From the NCBI GenBank assembly GCA_963377175.1, contig CAUJNA010003035.1, forward strand, positions 677,185-741,184: a stretch of DNA of 64,000 nucleotides. Direction: 5' to 3'. Origin of the DNA: Effrenium voratum (taxonomy: Eukaryota; Sar; Dinophyceae; Suessiales; Symbiodiniaceae). This document shows, piece by piece, positions 10,952-21,495 of the stretch. The notes below the pieces were generated by a model. It did not search any database, was not told the DNA's origin, and worked only from the letters and a program-made list of their open reading frames with translations. A program made the position numbers and the translations under genes. Each line of letters begins with the position of its first letter. The first letter of the stretch is position 1.

Positions 10952-12039
10952 CTGGGCGTGCAGGCACCAGTCATGACGGTCACGGTGGCTTTTTCGGCGT
11001 CCCTGTAATTGGCGGCTGTTCACCCTCTACAAGAACCAGTGCTTGAAATCCCCAAACCACCAATCCAAACCGCCGAATTCAGCAATGCCTAAAGGAGCAA
11101 TCTTGAAAAGGGCCAAAAAAAACACTTGGAGAGGAAGTCCAATACTTGTTACATAGAAGAGAATCGACAAAAAACATGCTTTTGAAAAATGAACGACCCA
11201 GAATGTGTTGTCCATTTTGGCGATTCGGTCGGAAGGCCGGATCCTGTTTGCGGCTTTCATGGCGTCCGTTCCGGGCCGGAAGCGAACAAATTGGCTGGTG
11301 AAGGGACTCACAGTAACTCTTCGACTCCTTTGGCTTTTGGGTTCGAAATGGTACAGTGAACACGGAGCGTCCGTCTCTTTGGAGACATGTTGAAAAAAGC
11401 CACCCTCGTGGGGGAAGAAAAGGTCCTCAGACTCCTCAGAAGGAACAAGTCTATTCAGCTTTTTCGGCTATTCGTCCTCTAGAGGCAAGATGACAGTTTA
11501 TAGTGAACCTGTCTTCCCGGACCCCCAGCGGCTCTGGGAAAAGGGGGCGCCTTCTTTTTCCTGGGGTTGATTGTAAATGGAAACTTATTCTTGTGCAACT
11601 GTGTTCCAGCATTGTGTTTTTTCCCTTCCAAAACCAACAGGGAACCTCGATTCTACGTTGAACCGAAGGATAGAGATCAACTTGGAGACATCTGCTCTTT
11701 TCAGGAAACACGCAAGCTCCTTCTGGCGCAGAAGAGCCGTTTCTGTGATATGAAAGTGGATCGAATCAGAAGTGTCACGCCAACCCCCTTCTTGGGCACA
11801 ACAAGGCCCGACGCTCAACCAGACTCACGGAAACTAGGATCCACTAAAAACATGTTTGCCACATGTCACGTGTTCCTCTTCAGCTAGTTCTCCTTTGCCT
11901 CATCTAGGACGCAAAAGAAATAATCACGTCTTTCATACCCAAACATAATGTAAGATATCAAGTAGGTTTGGAGGGGACCCCAGTTGCACAGTGGACCCCT
12001 GCGTTTCCACCAAAGCGCCGCTTGCTAACGGCTCGCGGC

Positions 12040-12115
12040 TCTTCGCGGCTCGCCTAACTCGCCTAAGCTCGCCTAAGCTCGCTTGCTCGTGTTTGCTCGT
12101 TTTTGCTCGCGGGCG
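12040..12115. repeat. CTCGC-type degenerate repeat
   Basis: Tandem variants of GCTCGCCTAA and TTGCTCGTTT just downstream (minus sense) of gene C exon 3. It is non-coding, and its lack of stops extends frames from exon 3 into the intron. Confidence 0.55.
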
Positions 12116-12121
12116 CCCGGC

Positions 12122-12178
12122 CGGAGCTGCCAATGTTGATACCCCCCTCGATGTGCTGGTTAAAAAAGACGTCGCAGC
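12122..12178 (-). CDS. Gene C exon 3: CSD 1, DVFF half
   Basis: Reads CDVFFNQHIEGGINIGSS. The CSD RNP2 motif DVF[FLV] is followed by a loop ending in EGG and a GS turn, as in CSD proteins. Acceptor GACTCCTGCCAG|G; GC donor CTCCG|GCCGGG. Phase 1 at both ends, agreeing with exons 2 and 4. Third positions are mainly C/G. The plus strand over this exon looks protein-like only because it mirrors the codon bias. Confidence 0.85.
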
Positions 12179-12568
12179 CTGGCAGGAGTCGGATGCTCCG
12201 AGGCAAGGCCCCGAGGCCACGAAATTGGCCCCAGTTGAAGTCGGTACACGACAAATTTACCCGTCCGAGAAATCTCCCTGGACTCCCTGGCTTGAATCTG
12301 CATATTTCTCCAACATGATGTGGGGGTTCCACGTTCAGAGAGATCCCCAGGTCGCAACACCCTGCCATGGAAGGTATGCGACAGGTACAACGGAGTGACG
12401 CCCCGCCAAAAAAAACGCATCAGTTTCGGGTGTGTACAAGGAAAAGGGGTTCTAACAGACCTCTCATTCCTTCCAAGCTCGTGCATGCCTGATTTGTGAC
12501 TGGATGGGGGTGATCCAATTCGGTTTGACAGCTTTGCAATGGGCAGGGGGCGAACTGACTTATCTCAC

Positions 12569-12628
12569 AAAGGACAGTTTCAAGGTTCTGTGTTCTCAAA
12601 TAGTCCTCACATGCGATCCATCCAAAAC
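12569..12628 (-). CDS. Gene C exon 2: CSD 1, RNP1 region
   Basis: Reads FGWIACEDYLRTQNLETVL after a glycine shared with exon 1. GFGWIAC is a variant of the RNP1 motif GYGFI.C. Acceptor TGGTCGTCTCAG|G; donor CTTT|GTGAGATAAG is a strong GT site. Phases are 1 and 1. Codon bias is weaker than in the neighbouring exons, so confidence rests on motif, phase and splice sites. Confidence 0.6.
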
Positions 12629-12975
12629 CTGAGACGACCAGAAAACGCCAAACATGTGTTCTGGTCCGGCCAGAAACGCGTATCGAGACCGTTCCAAGCA
12701 GCAAACCCTGATCTGTCAACCTCCGAGTTCGGGATATTCCTTTCTTCCAGGTGGTCTAGCTCTGGTAAGTAGCGCATTCGTGGGTGTTCTCCCCCAGGGT
12801 AATCCGGATCCAAAACACACGACACCGGTCAATTTATTGGTGAGTGTCGCCTTTTTAGAGAAAAGCCTTCTCTTTTGGGGGAAGCAATCCCCCAATACTG
12901 AACTCCGTTGTCCAGAGTTGATGGCCTGGCGCGTCAATTAGCATTCCATATCATATCGGTTTTGGGTCCACTTAC

Positions 12976-13033
12976 CGTCGCTTTCCGGTGTTGGCAGGGA
13001 TCTCCATATAGGAGCTTTTTGAAACTTCGGACC
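12976..13033 (-). CDS. Gene C exon 1 (first found): N-terminal strand of CSD 1
   Basis: Acceptor CCAACCAAAGCAG|G with a T-rich tract before it; donor CGACG|GTAAGT is a full GT consensus. In the frame needed by exon 2 it reads GPKFQKAPIWRSLPTPESD, so the join is W.SL...ESD-GFGW, comparable to I.SF....G[FY]GF. The match is looser than in CSD 2, and the other two frames are also open. Earlier exons and the start codon must lie to the right. Confidence 0.5.
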
Positions 13034-15222
13034 CTGCTTTGGTTGGAAAAGCTACATGGAAACCGCAAAAGCAAACCAACCATCTTAGGGCACCCCCTGT
13101 GAGAAACACTCGTCTGGGTTTGCCTCTGGTTTGCCCATCAAACGCCGACGGCGCAGGTCTACTTTTCGGCTCGCAAGTTGAATTCGAACGGACCAACTAG
13201 CTGTCGAGTCGAAAAGGGAACGAACCACTCCATTCTCATGATTCACACCCCTACAGCGGTTCGAATTCCCTGCAACTATGAGGTAACCGGGATTACAGGG
13301 CCTTGGCCGCAATTCCGTGAAGAATAGTTGGGCGCGTTGACAGATCGAACTTCGCTCTGACAGCACCTGTCATGGTCCAGCGATCCTGTCGCGGTCGCCA
13401 TGTTCAAACTCTCCAGATCTGGGGTTTCCTAAATTCAGGGACCCCGTTCTCGTAGGCGAGAAGAACACCAGCGAAAACCACGCCAGTCACTCAAAAAAAA
13501 AAGAGAACAACCGGTGGCCCGAAAACAAAAGATATGGTGAGCGCAGCATGTTCTCTGCGCTAGTGGTCTCCTCGCAAGTTCCCTCTGCAAGTTTCTCTGC
13601 GCAAGAGAACATGAACAACAAAGAAAAACCAGCCAGGAGGCAACTAACAAGGGATTCCCCCCTCGAGTTTTTAATTCCCTAGTTCCCTCGGTTGCCTACA
13701 ACTGGAAGCATTGGGTAGGTCAATGTCGGGGTCCCCCAAATTTCAGGCTACACCCATCTAGCGTTGGTCTAAAACTGCGCTTGGCACGAAGCTCCGAAGC
13801 TCCGAAGCTCAGAGCAGGTTGGGCTTTCCCTCCTACAAGGGCACCAGCACCACTCCTTGCAAGCCGCCAAAGTTTGATTCGCCCCTCGATTGATTCCCCT
13901 CACGTGCTCTGCTTGATGCCGGAATTCGGAATTTGGCCCAAACCTGGCGCATCGCTCGCCGGTGGGAACTGGGAGAGCTTCGCAGCTTCGTGTGGCTGCT
14001 TCCTAGATGTAACCCGTGTGCTTGCACGGCGGGAATCCAGCACCAGAGCCTCTCGTGGCTTCACTTTCCAAGCCACGCCTTGGGATGATGAACCGGATGA
14101 ATGAACCTGTCAAATTAGGCGTTTCCCCCTCCAAGTGATAAGGATCCCTTCCAAAATGTTGACATGCCCGGTTTCATGCCAGGGGTTCTTCATAGGTTCT
14201 AGTGAGGCGCAAGGAAAAGGAACTGCGCACTTTGATATCCCCAAATACCCTCCCGCCGTTGCTGTGGAGCCTCCACCAACGGGTGGGAGCTAAAATGGGG
14301 CCCATGTCGTGATTCCTGCTACGTCTGGCGCCGCGATTCCAGCAAGCCAAGCCTTCTCACGAATTGATTTCTTTGGTCTCCGCATGCGAACTGAGCCATC
14401 AAAACCTTGGGGGTCTAAACAAAATGCAGCTGGAAAGGGCACCCTCAAAAGCACCACACCCTTCAACTTCCCCAGGTTTTGAGCATGTGGCTCGACTAAA
14501 TTCCGGGCGGTGCCCACTTTGCTTCGCTGCGTCAGGGCTCTTCCGAGCTTACGTCCGAGCAGGCCTGCCAGGTGTCGGCCCAGCACCAAAGGGCAAACCA
14601 ATCCTGCTGTGGTTGGTCATCCCTGGTGCGAATCGATGCGAATCGACCGTCAAAACCTTATGTGGCCTCGTTTGGCCTTAGTTAGCTGCCTTTCCCCGCC
14701 ATGTGCTGTGGATCCCTAGAAAGAATGAGAAAAGAAGGATCCCTGGAAAGAATGGGGAAGGTAGCCCGAGAATTCTTACCGCCTTCCTTGGTCTCTCACA
14801 AAAACGGACTTCATCGAGGCTTCTTGGGGCATTGCCCTCCCGCCAATTAACGTGGAAACTGACACGGGGGTCCTCGAAGACCCTGTTCCAGTTCCTGTTA
14901 AAGTGACCCCCTTTCAGGTTTCATGTTAATTGGTGGGAGGGTATTTGCCGTGAGCAGGGAGCGTTGGGAGAGACGCAGGATGGTGAGTGTGCCATCCTGG
15001 TAGCACCTTTTTGGTATGACCCGCCCGGCCTGACGGGCCCAGAAAATTGATCTTGCAGGTACCCTCCGGGTGCCTCATGTGCCTCCAACTAGCGGAAGGA
15101 AGGATACAGTATGTATATGAGCAGTTAAAACCTGGTAACAAAGCGGACCCAAATATAATGATCCGGAAAACGCTGGGGACCGTCCCCTGCTACCCCGATT
15201 TCCCAGATTTGGATTTTGCGGC
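13034..15222. other. Interval between genes M and C; a few coding-like patches
   Basis: It must hold the 5' part of gene C and the 3' end of gene M. The minus-strand patch starting at 14564 (acceptor CACCTGGCAG|G; LLGRKLGRALTQRSKVGTAR) is the best exon candidate, but it has no partner phase. Other open stretches (13.09-13.37 kb minus; 13.78-14.10 kb plus) lack codon bias. A family G relative lies at 14829-14943 and a degraded TTGCGC-type repeat at 13550-13620. Confidence 0.4.
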
Positions 15223-15269
15223 CCTTTGCCGCGCATCCGCCACCGAAACCCGCGGTACATGGGAGGCGT
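15223..15269 (-). CDS. Gene M exon 9 (candidate): basic tail
   Basis: A very pyrimidine-rich acceptor (CCCTTCACACCCCTTCTATTCAG|A) opens a phase 0 frame TPPMYRGFRWRMRGK, which continues exon 8 naturally after ...RGIQTDQ. The donor is uncertain; GC at AAAGG|GCCGCA is taken. It is strongly basic, as expected on the cytoplasmic side after the last membrane segment. The frame remains open beyond the donor, so the exon could be longer. Confidence 0.5.
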
Positions 15270-15643
15270 CTGAATAGAAGGGGTGTGAAGGGCAAGCCCT
15301 AGGCGAACTGGCCAAGGCCCAACCGTTGGGTTGAAACGGGCCAAGCCCCAAGCGAAAAGTATGAAGTCCAGGAAGGGGAGCGTTAGAAAACCTACCTTTT
15401 CTCCAAGACTCGCCGAGGCTTTCTCAAAGTTCCCAAGACCCGCAGCTTTCTCCGCGGTTCAAAACGCAAAAAGGTAGGGACACCAAGAGGAAACGGGTAC
15501 CCTGAATTTCGAGAACACGATCACAAATGAGCTATTCTGATCACATTTATTGAATATGGGTTCAATTGAAATAAGCCAACATATTACAAATAGTGATCAA
15601 GCAAGATTCAACGAAGTTAAAATGAACAAAATAGCAATAGATA

Positions 15644-15667
15644 AACACATATATATATATATATACA
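15644..15667. repeat. (AT)n microsatellite
   Basis: About eleven AT units inside an AT-rich patch (15520-15700) within the intron between gene M exons 8 and 9. Confidence 0.9.
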
Positions 15668-15770
15668 TGCCTGACCAGGTGAATTCATGCTTAGTCTTAC
15701 AATAGTGAGGCTTGTTTCATTTACCCCCCCCCCACCCACCCCACCATCCATAGTTGTTTCTGCTAATCAC

Positions 15771-15843
15771 CTGATCCGTTTGGATCCCCCGCATGAATCG
15801 GCCGGCCTCCAGCGGCAGCGCCAGATTCAGAAACGCGGCGCTC
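15771..15843 (-). CDS. Gene M exon 8
   Basis: Acceptor CAGCTCTTTGTGCAG|G; GT donor GGATCAG|GTGATT. Phase 2 in (R completed with exon 7) and phase 0 out. It reads SAAFLNLALPLEAGRFMRG then IQTDQ: a hydrophobic stretch followed by a polar, basic tail. Third positions are nearly all G/C, and the other two frames are broken or biased against. One of the firmest exons in this gene. Confidence 0.78.
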
Positions 15844-16000
15844 CTGCACAAAGAGCTGGGCCAAAGCTTGGGTTATAAGCCATACAAACCATCTATCCAT
15901 TTATCCATCTATCTACCTATATGTTTATCTACAAACCAAGTTAGGGTTCTACATGCATCTCCCCCCATTAAAAAAACTCGCGAATGCTAAGCAGCCGAGC

Positions 16001-16040
16001 CGCAGCTTGAAGATCGTGGCCAGCAGGACGCACCCAAAGC
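16001..16040 (-). CDS. Gene M exon 7 (40-nt microexon)
   Basis: Acceptor TTCCAAAGCCAG|GC; GC donor CTGCG|GCTCGG. It reads FGCVLLATIFKL, a membrane-type helix start, with phase 1 in and 2 out. It bridges exons 6 and 8, which otherwise do not agree in phase. The CCAG|GC at this acceptor repeats the CCAG|GC at the donor of exon 6. Confidence 0.7.
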
Positions 16041-16315
16041 CTGGCTTTGGAAGCCCATTGAGACCATTTGCTTTTTGGGTCCCCAAAAAATGAGAAAAAC
16101 TGTGATTCCCGTTAAAAACAAGTATGAAAGTTTCAGCAAATGGAAGTTGGCCTGTGTGTGTTGTTGAGGATGTCACATGTTAGCTGCTGGTCAAAAAAAG
16201 CAAAAGGAAAACCGAACACCATTTTGGGGGGTGCCCTTCTTTGTCTCAGACTCATACCCAAATGGGTGCTTGAGAAAAAGAACGATGAAAGATGAACAAT
16301 GCAATTATCTTTACA

Positions 16316-16428
16316 TGGCCATGGGTCAAAATCCCGCACACCCAGTGAACATCCCAATCCCTGGTAAAATAGGTTCTACAATGGGTGGTGCACCCGGATC
16401 CCATTGATTTTGACCCACAGCCAAATGG
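16316..16428. mobile_element. MITE-like element, family E (copy 1)
   Basis: Ends GGCCATGGGTCAAAAT and ATTTTGACCCACAGCC, with the internal marker CCAGTGAACATCCCAATCCC. Copies with the same marker are at 17871-18000 and 32917-33020. It lies in the intron between gene M exons 6 and 7. Confidence 0.75.
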
Positions 16429-16621
16429 GTGCCTGAGACCAAGCGCGAAAAACTGCGCTTCACTTCCCGTTTCTTCCAACATGGGCCTGCATTTCTTGGA
16501 ACCCCCCTGTTGGGTTGCTTCAAACAGCCACCAAATGGACCCCTTTTTGGGGGGTGCCCTTGTTTTGACGCATACGCGGGAGCCAAGCCCAAAACGTCAC
16601 AGTCCGGCAGCTCGGAAAGCG

Positions 16622-16640
16622 TTGGGTTTAGGGTTTAGGG
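16622..16640. repeat. Short TTTAGGG run (telomere-type unit)
   Basis: Two full TTTAGGG heptamers, with a partial unit before them. This is the plant/dinoflagellate telomere unit. At this length it is only an interstitial trace and may be chance. Confidence 0.5.
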
Positions 16641-16801
16641 TGAAGTGTGAAAAATTTGCGCTGGACGATTTGCGTTGGGTCCAATTTGCGTCTTGGATGT
16701 GGCTTAAATCACCCCCCAAAACCCAACGGCCAGTCTCCTTTGGTTTCCCTTTGAAACCCACTCCAAAAGTTGGCATCCTCCAAAAAAAAACACGACCACA
16801 G

Positions 16802-16910
16802 CATAGGTGGCCTTTTTGGGAATATAGATGGCCCTGGTAGTTGATTGAACCACCAGGTAAACCAGGGCCCTCTATTTTTAGACCAAATCAACCAAAAAGG
16901 ACGCCTATGG
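16802..16910. mobile_element. MITE-like element, family B (copy 1)
   Basis: Nested inverted repeats: outer CATAGGTGGCCTTTTTGG with CAAAAAGGACGCCTATG, inner GGCCCTGGTAG and GTAAACCAGGGCCC. The second copy is at 61405-61511. This copy ends about 30 bp from the 3' end (minus sense) of gene M exon 6, so it was inserted almost at the splice donor. Confidence 0.85.
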
Positions 16911-16940
16911 ACTGCGGCCTCTTGCAAGGACGGCCCGTGC

Positions 16941-17036
16941 CTGGGCCCAGCATGGGCTGCAGAAAGATCTCGGCGCGCTGCAGCGTGGAGATGCAGGTGA
17001 CGTAATAGATGCCCATGATGAAGAGGTTCCTCATCA
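16941..17036 (-). CDS. Gene M exon 6: membrane segment
   Basis: Reads MRNLFIMGIYYVTCISTLQ then RAEIFLQPMLGP, 31 codons with about 90% G/C third positions. It contains one hydrophobic span followed by an amphipathic stretch. Acceptor CAAGCGAG|TG in phase 1; GC donor GGGCCCAG|GCACGG in phase 1. The alternative donors GGCC|GTCCTT and CCTT|GCAAGAG have the same phase and would add up to five residues. The AAGCGAG at its acceptor repeats the AAGCGAG at the donor of exon 5. Confidence 0.82.
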
Positions 17037-17047
17037 CTCGCTTGCTT

Positions 17048-17133
17048 TCTGCTCCCCTGCTTAAAGTGAATAACTTTTAGCGGTTTAATGCGGAAAACCC
17101 ATTAGTTGGCAAAAAGTTAAGGTCCTAACATCC
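17048..17133. repeat. Dispersed repeat, family H (copy 2)
   Basis: Closely matches the copy at 461-545, including GCGGAAAACCCATTAGTTGG and GTCCTAACATCC. It directly abuts the acceptor side of gene M exon 6. Confidence 0.75.
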
Positions 17134-17870
17134 AAGCAAAATGCAACAAAGACCATAGGTGCTTATCAATATAGGGGATCCGCTTTATGGCGTGTTTTTG
17201 GTGTCCCTTCAAAACCCTCCAGAAAACCCCACACACGGGTATGGGTCGAAATGAAACCAGGATATGGTGGTTCCACTTGCCTGGTTACCTTTTTTTGACC
17301 CACACAGCCCATGAAAAGGATGGCATATACAACAACCATTGACCACCAACACCATAATAGAGCCCCCCTTATGAAGAGTTTGTGCTTCTGGTGTCCCTCA
17401 AAACCAACCTGAGAAGGGTACCCTCAAACAACACACACCTATGTTGGTGCGTCTGAAAGTGGATCCTAACAGTGCTGCTTGTCCCCTAGCTTCCTTTACA
17501 CCGACCCCAGAAGGGTACCCTCAAAAAGAGAGACACCCATACTATTTGGAGAAGAAAAAAATCCACGCCGCGCACCAGTTGGGTGGTTAAGCCGAAAGCA
17601 ACAAACCAACAAACCAACCCAGCAGGGCGGCCACCTGACGAAAAGTAGCTTAAAGCACATCGACAGGGACTTGGGAAGGGCCTACGAGCCGAAGTGTCTG
17701 TGCGGGGAGTTGGACGAATTTCTTGGGTGCTGTAGATCCCCCAGCAAAAAGTTGTTGTTTTTTGCAGGTCCACCGGAAATATGAGGGGAATCCAGAAAGT
17801 TGAAGTCTAAAGATCCAACTAGCAGTAGACAGTCTTCCACTCGGACTTCCATCCCAACTGATGCTTGCGG

Positions 17871-18000
17871 CCATTTGACTATGGGTCAAAACCCAAATCG
17901 TACCCCCAGCGAACATCCCAATCATTCCCTCCAAGGTTCCAAAATGGGAACCTGCACCTACCCCAAATGGGACCCCATGGGTGTTGACCCACGGCCATTT
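17871..18000. mobile_element. MITE-like element, family E (copy 2)
   Basis: Left end ACTATGGGTCAAAACCC, marker AGCGAACATCCCAATC, right end GGTGTTGACCCACGGCC. It lies some 25 bp from gene M exon 5 on its donor side. Confidence 0.7.
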
Positions 18001-18023
18001 GTTTGTTCTCCCTCCCAAACCGC

Positions 18024-18119
18024 CTCGCTTCAAACGCGCGCCAAGTCTCGCCAGGCCCCCGAGAAGCCCAGCGAAGACCAAGGTGCACTTGTTCAGCGCG
18101 GCGTCCCGGCCGCTCAATC
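18024..18119 (-). CDS. Gene M exon 5: membrane segment
   Basis: Reads LSGRDAALNKCTLVFAGLL then GGLARLGARLKR: a hydrophobic helix followed by a basic end. Acceptor CGCTTCGAG|G and GC donor AAGCGAG|GCGG. Phase 1 at both ends, agreeing with exon 6 and with the longer form of exon 4. G/C at about 75% of third positions. Just upstream in minus sense is a run of CAACCGC-type repeats that lengthens the open frame but is not part of the exon. Confidence 0.65.
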
Positions 18120-18180
18120 CTCGAAGCGAAGCGGTTGCGGCGAGCGGTTGCGGGCGGTTGCGGTTGCGGCTTCGTGACAT
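18120..18180. repeat. GCGGTTGCG tandem repeat
   Basis: Six or seven copies of GCGGTTGCGG with small variants, on the acceptor side of gene M exon 5. Confidence 0.65.
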
Positions 18181-19136
18181 GGGCCTGGCCGTGCGAAGGA
18201 AAGCTTTTTTGGGAGGAAGCGGTGCCTGGCAATTGGGGCCGCAAGCGGCCTTCTTATTCAGAGGTTCTCCATTCACCGCGGTGTTGTTTTGGTTTTGCTG
18301 GGGCCCTTTGGTTGCCTCCCCTTTGTTTCGGGGTGTCAAAAGGGCCGCCGCCTTTGAAGGGAGTGTGAAGAAAGCGACAATGGGTCACACCACCGCACGT
18401 TCCTTGCGGGTCTGTTTGGGCTGTGTGCTCAAAATGAAAACCCGAAAAGGGGATAGCACGCTTTTCGGGAATACCAGGCAACCACCAAAGAGGATGTGCA
18501 AGTATGAGTAGGCGCCTCTTTGCCACAAGCGGATATTAGGATCAAACGACCGGTTCTTGGGGTCCTTGACAACTCATGGTTTTCGGAGTTCCGCGGTAAG
18601 CCGCAGAGTTGGTTCTGCAAAAAACAAAGGAGATCCATGATCTCCCCGACCTCCGGCTGGGGGGCGGGGGGGTGGGTGGGCGAGAGGGCACACAAACCCA
18701 TGCCATTCCCTGTCCACCTCGACCCATTTGACAATTCGCATAAATCCCAAATGGGTTTGTCTGTTTGACGGTGCTTTGGAGAAAGGGCTACCAACGGGAA
18801 AACCAAAAACAATGTTGGGGGTCCCCCCACGTTGATGTAGCACTCTATGTGCTACAAATGGCATCGTATCTCAGGTGCGGACTCCGCTGATTTATAAATT
18901 GTTCTCGCACCTGGTTCCATATGGGTGTGTCTTAGGGCTGGGAATCTCCAAATGGGTTCCTTGTCGTTCCCTTGGCCAACACCCCCAAAAAGCGGTACCA
19001 AGGAAAGAGACACCCATATACTACGGTTCTGAATGGGAACGCCTTAACAAATCACGAACGTAAAATCGGTGTACATTCTGTATACCAAAGGATCGATTCA
19101 TGCCCGACTATCTTTGCTCAAGATGCCTATGCATCC

Positions 19137-19143
19137 CAAGCAA

Positions 19144-19227
<84 letters not shown>

Positions 19228-19228
19228 A
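19137..19228. repeat. (CAAG)n microsatellite
   Basis: About 22 nearly perfect CAAG units. Translated frames give KQASKQASK or LACLLACLL strings, which are not genes. Confidence 0.97.
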
Positions 19229-20815
19229 AGGGACATGCTTTTCCCAGCGTCGCACGAAAACGCCGTGCATGAGCTTCAAGTACGTCGCCTTGGTGTGTTG
19301 AAAGCACATCCGAGCCAACAAACCAATGGAGCTCCCCAAGAGACGGTTTGCTTAAGGGAGGCCAAAACAACAAAACATCTTTTCGAAGGGATCCCAAGCC
19401 AGATCGCCAGTGCGTGAAGTTGTGGGGAAATGCCTCCACTCACCAACATGACACCTGACTCGGGGTCCCACAAAGACCAAATTCCCTCTGAAACTGCCTC
19501 CAGGTTGGCAGTAGGGCAACGCTGAGATGCCAAACTGGTTGATTGCCCCGTCGACTATGGAATATCGTTGTTGAAGAGTCGCACAGAAAATTGCTTTGGA
19601 TTCGCAACCCCCCACCACAACGACGAGCCTAAAGGCTAAACAGGTCCGTTCATGCGAGCCACGGTCAACACATGTGGTTATCCTTCAGGACATGGGAAAA
19701 TAGTGAGTCCCCTGCTTTAGTAAGAAATTTACTGAGTCCCACAATGTCCCTCCCAAATTGATCGTAGACTGCTGGATATGTTGGCCAAACCTCAAGTGGC
19801 TTGGGTGGGTCTGCCTCTCGGCAAGCAGCTTCTCATGTTTAGAGTAGTCTCCTTTGACGGACCTCTTCTTGGGGTTGACGATAACCAGGGGGAGTGTGCT
19901 TTTCTTCGTGGCTTCCTAGCTGGTTGGGGCCTAGGGCCGGTTTCCTCAAGTATTCACGTAGCCATGGTTTTTTGGTCGTGCACGCGATATGGCGAATGGG
20001 GCATCCGTAGCAAGGGGGACCATTGCAGTCTTGTGGCTACTAAGTTACTAAGTGGTGACTCTCTAGGGGTTGATTCCCATTCTTTTCAACCATCGTTCTA
20101 TTAAAAACACCAGCGGTTTCCTTGGGTTTTTGATGGTTTCCTGAAAAGAAGGATCTCTGGAAAGAATGGGGAAGGTAGCCCTAGAGACTCACGTGCCACC
20201 CTTCTCGCAGGAGTCCACTCACAAGCATGCAACCAAATGAGATTTGTTCAAAAGGTGTTGCCTAAAACAGGGTTGCTTCCTTTTGCTTGAAAACCAACGA
20301 GGGGTTCAGCGAGCGGTTGGTTTTCAAGGGAAACAAAAGGGAAAAACGGCATTGTGCAGGCCAAGGTCATTATGTTGACAAAACAATAAAGATTTGTACA
20401 CATATCATTGTCCCTAAACCAGGTAGGAGCCCAACCACCTACGAATACTCTCATGGCCCTTTTGATTGGGCATCGGTTTTGGGCCTTCTCAAATGGGTGT
20501 GTCGTTTTAGGGGAACCTCCCCGGAGTGATGGTTCTCTGTTTGGTTTCCCTTTACCAACCAAGAAGGTTGGTACCAACTCTAAAAAAGAGGAAACAAACA
20601 CCCGTTCTGAAAGGAAACAAAAAGCGAAAACGAAAGCAACGCGAGGCGGAAAAAGCGAAGCTGGTTTTCCTTTTGCTTTCCCTTCAAATTTTACCAAAAA
20701 AGGTTGATATCAACTCCAAAATCATGGGAACCACCCTTCCCCCCAAAAAAAAGCCTTTCCTGTTGGTTCCCCTTTGTCCCAAAAAAGGTTGGTACTAACT
20801 CAAAAAAAAAGGAGA

Positions 20816-20890
20816 ACCACCCACCCACCCACCCACCCACCCACCCACCCACCCACCCACCCACCCACCCACCCACCCACCCACCCACCC
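20816..20890. repeat. (CCCA)n microsatellite
   Basis: About 18 CCCA units flanked by A-rich tracts. Translations are HPPTHPPT or GGWVGGWV strings. Confidence 0.97.
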
Positions 20891-21314
20891 TTAAAAAAAA
20901 AGAATAAGAAAAAAGGCAAAGAAAAGGATGGCGTTCCTTTTGGTTCCCCTTCACCACCAGAAGGTTGGTACCAGCTCCAAAAACAGGGGGACCACCCGTT
21001 CTGCGAACTTCTAAACGAAAACAAAATATGGTTGCCAAACTGGGGAAAAACAAAAGGTCCACAAGTAGGTCGATGCGCTTTGGACCACTGAGAAACCCGA
21101 AAGGCGAGGCACCAAACGGTTGGTGCCAACTCCAAAAATCAGGGGGGGAAGGAACCACCCGGTCTCAACTTACTTCCAAACAAAAACGACCAAAAAACAA
21201 CCCAACCGCCGAGAAAGGCGTTTGGTCAACAAAACGACCCCTTTATTTGTTTGGCCGAAGGAGAAAAAGAAGAAAAAAAACGCCGGAGGCGAGGCGAGGC
21301 GACGCAGGCGAGGC

Positions 21315-21402
21315 GAGGCGCGGTGGAGATGAGGATGGGCAGCAGCAGCGCCACGGTGGAGTTCCGACACGCGGAGCACTGGGCGCGCTCCCAGCTGGAG
21401 GC
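21315..21402 (-). CDS. Gene M exon 4: membrane segment
   Basis: Reads ASSWERAQCSACRNSTVALL then LPILISTAP. Acceptor AGGGCCAAG|G in phase 0, following exon 3 (AFQE-ASSWER). The donor is taken as GC at CCTC|GCCTCG (phase 1, needed for exon 5); an earlier GC at ACC|GCGCC is also possible. The plus strand over this exon is likewise G/C-biased (ATVEFRHAEHWARSQLEAL), so strand choice rests on phase agreement with exons 3 and 5 and on the hydrophobic segment. Confidence 0.65.
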
Positions 21403-21495
21403 CTTGGCCCTGGCGCTCGATAAGCCTCGATAAGCCGAGCGACGAGGCGGGGGTGGCAAACGGTTCCTGGTGACCCAAACAGGAGAACGTATGCA

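Larger units (their letters stand above)
4885..13033 (-). other. Gene C locus: double cold-shock-domain protein
   Basis: Nine exons on the minus strand with consistent phases (58, 60, 57, 41, 42, 121, 74, 77 and 38 nt; about 189 codons). In order they give a complete CSD (exons 1-5), a charged linker (exons 6-7), and the start of a second CSD (exons 8-9). The CSD is a single-strand nucleic-acid-binding OB fold; eukaryotic members act mainly on RNA. In dinoflagellates, which have few classical transcription factors, CSD proteins are abundant. The N terminus, start codon and 3' end are not identified; the candidates at 2.3 and 0.65 kb could belong here. Donors include GT (exons 1, 2, 7 and probably 5 and 9), GC (3, 4, 8) and probably GA (6). 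Introns hold repeats and no competing exon. Confidence 0.75.

Noticed and set aside
11991..12398. A plausible 135-codon plus-strand protein
   Set aside because: It is antisense to gene C exon 3; the minus strand carries the CSD motif with matching splice phases.
13240..13300. tRNA-like T-loop GGTTCGAATTCC
   Set aside because: No acceptor stem, D-arm or anticodon arm can be folded around it.
16622..16640. Chromosome end or telomere
   Set aside because: Only about two and a half TTTAGGG units inside ordinary sequence.
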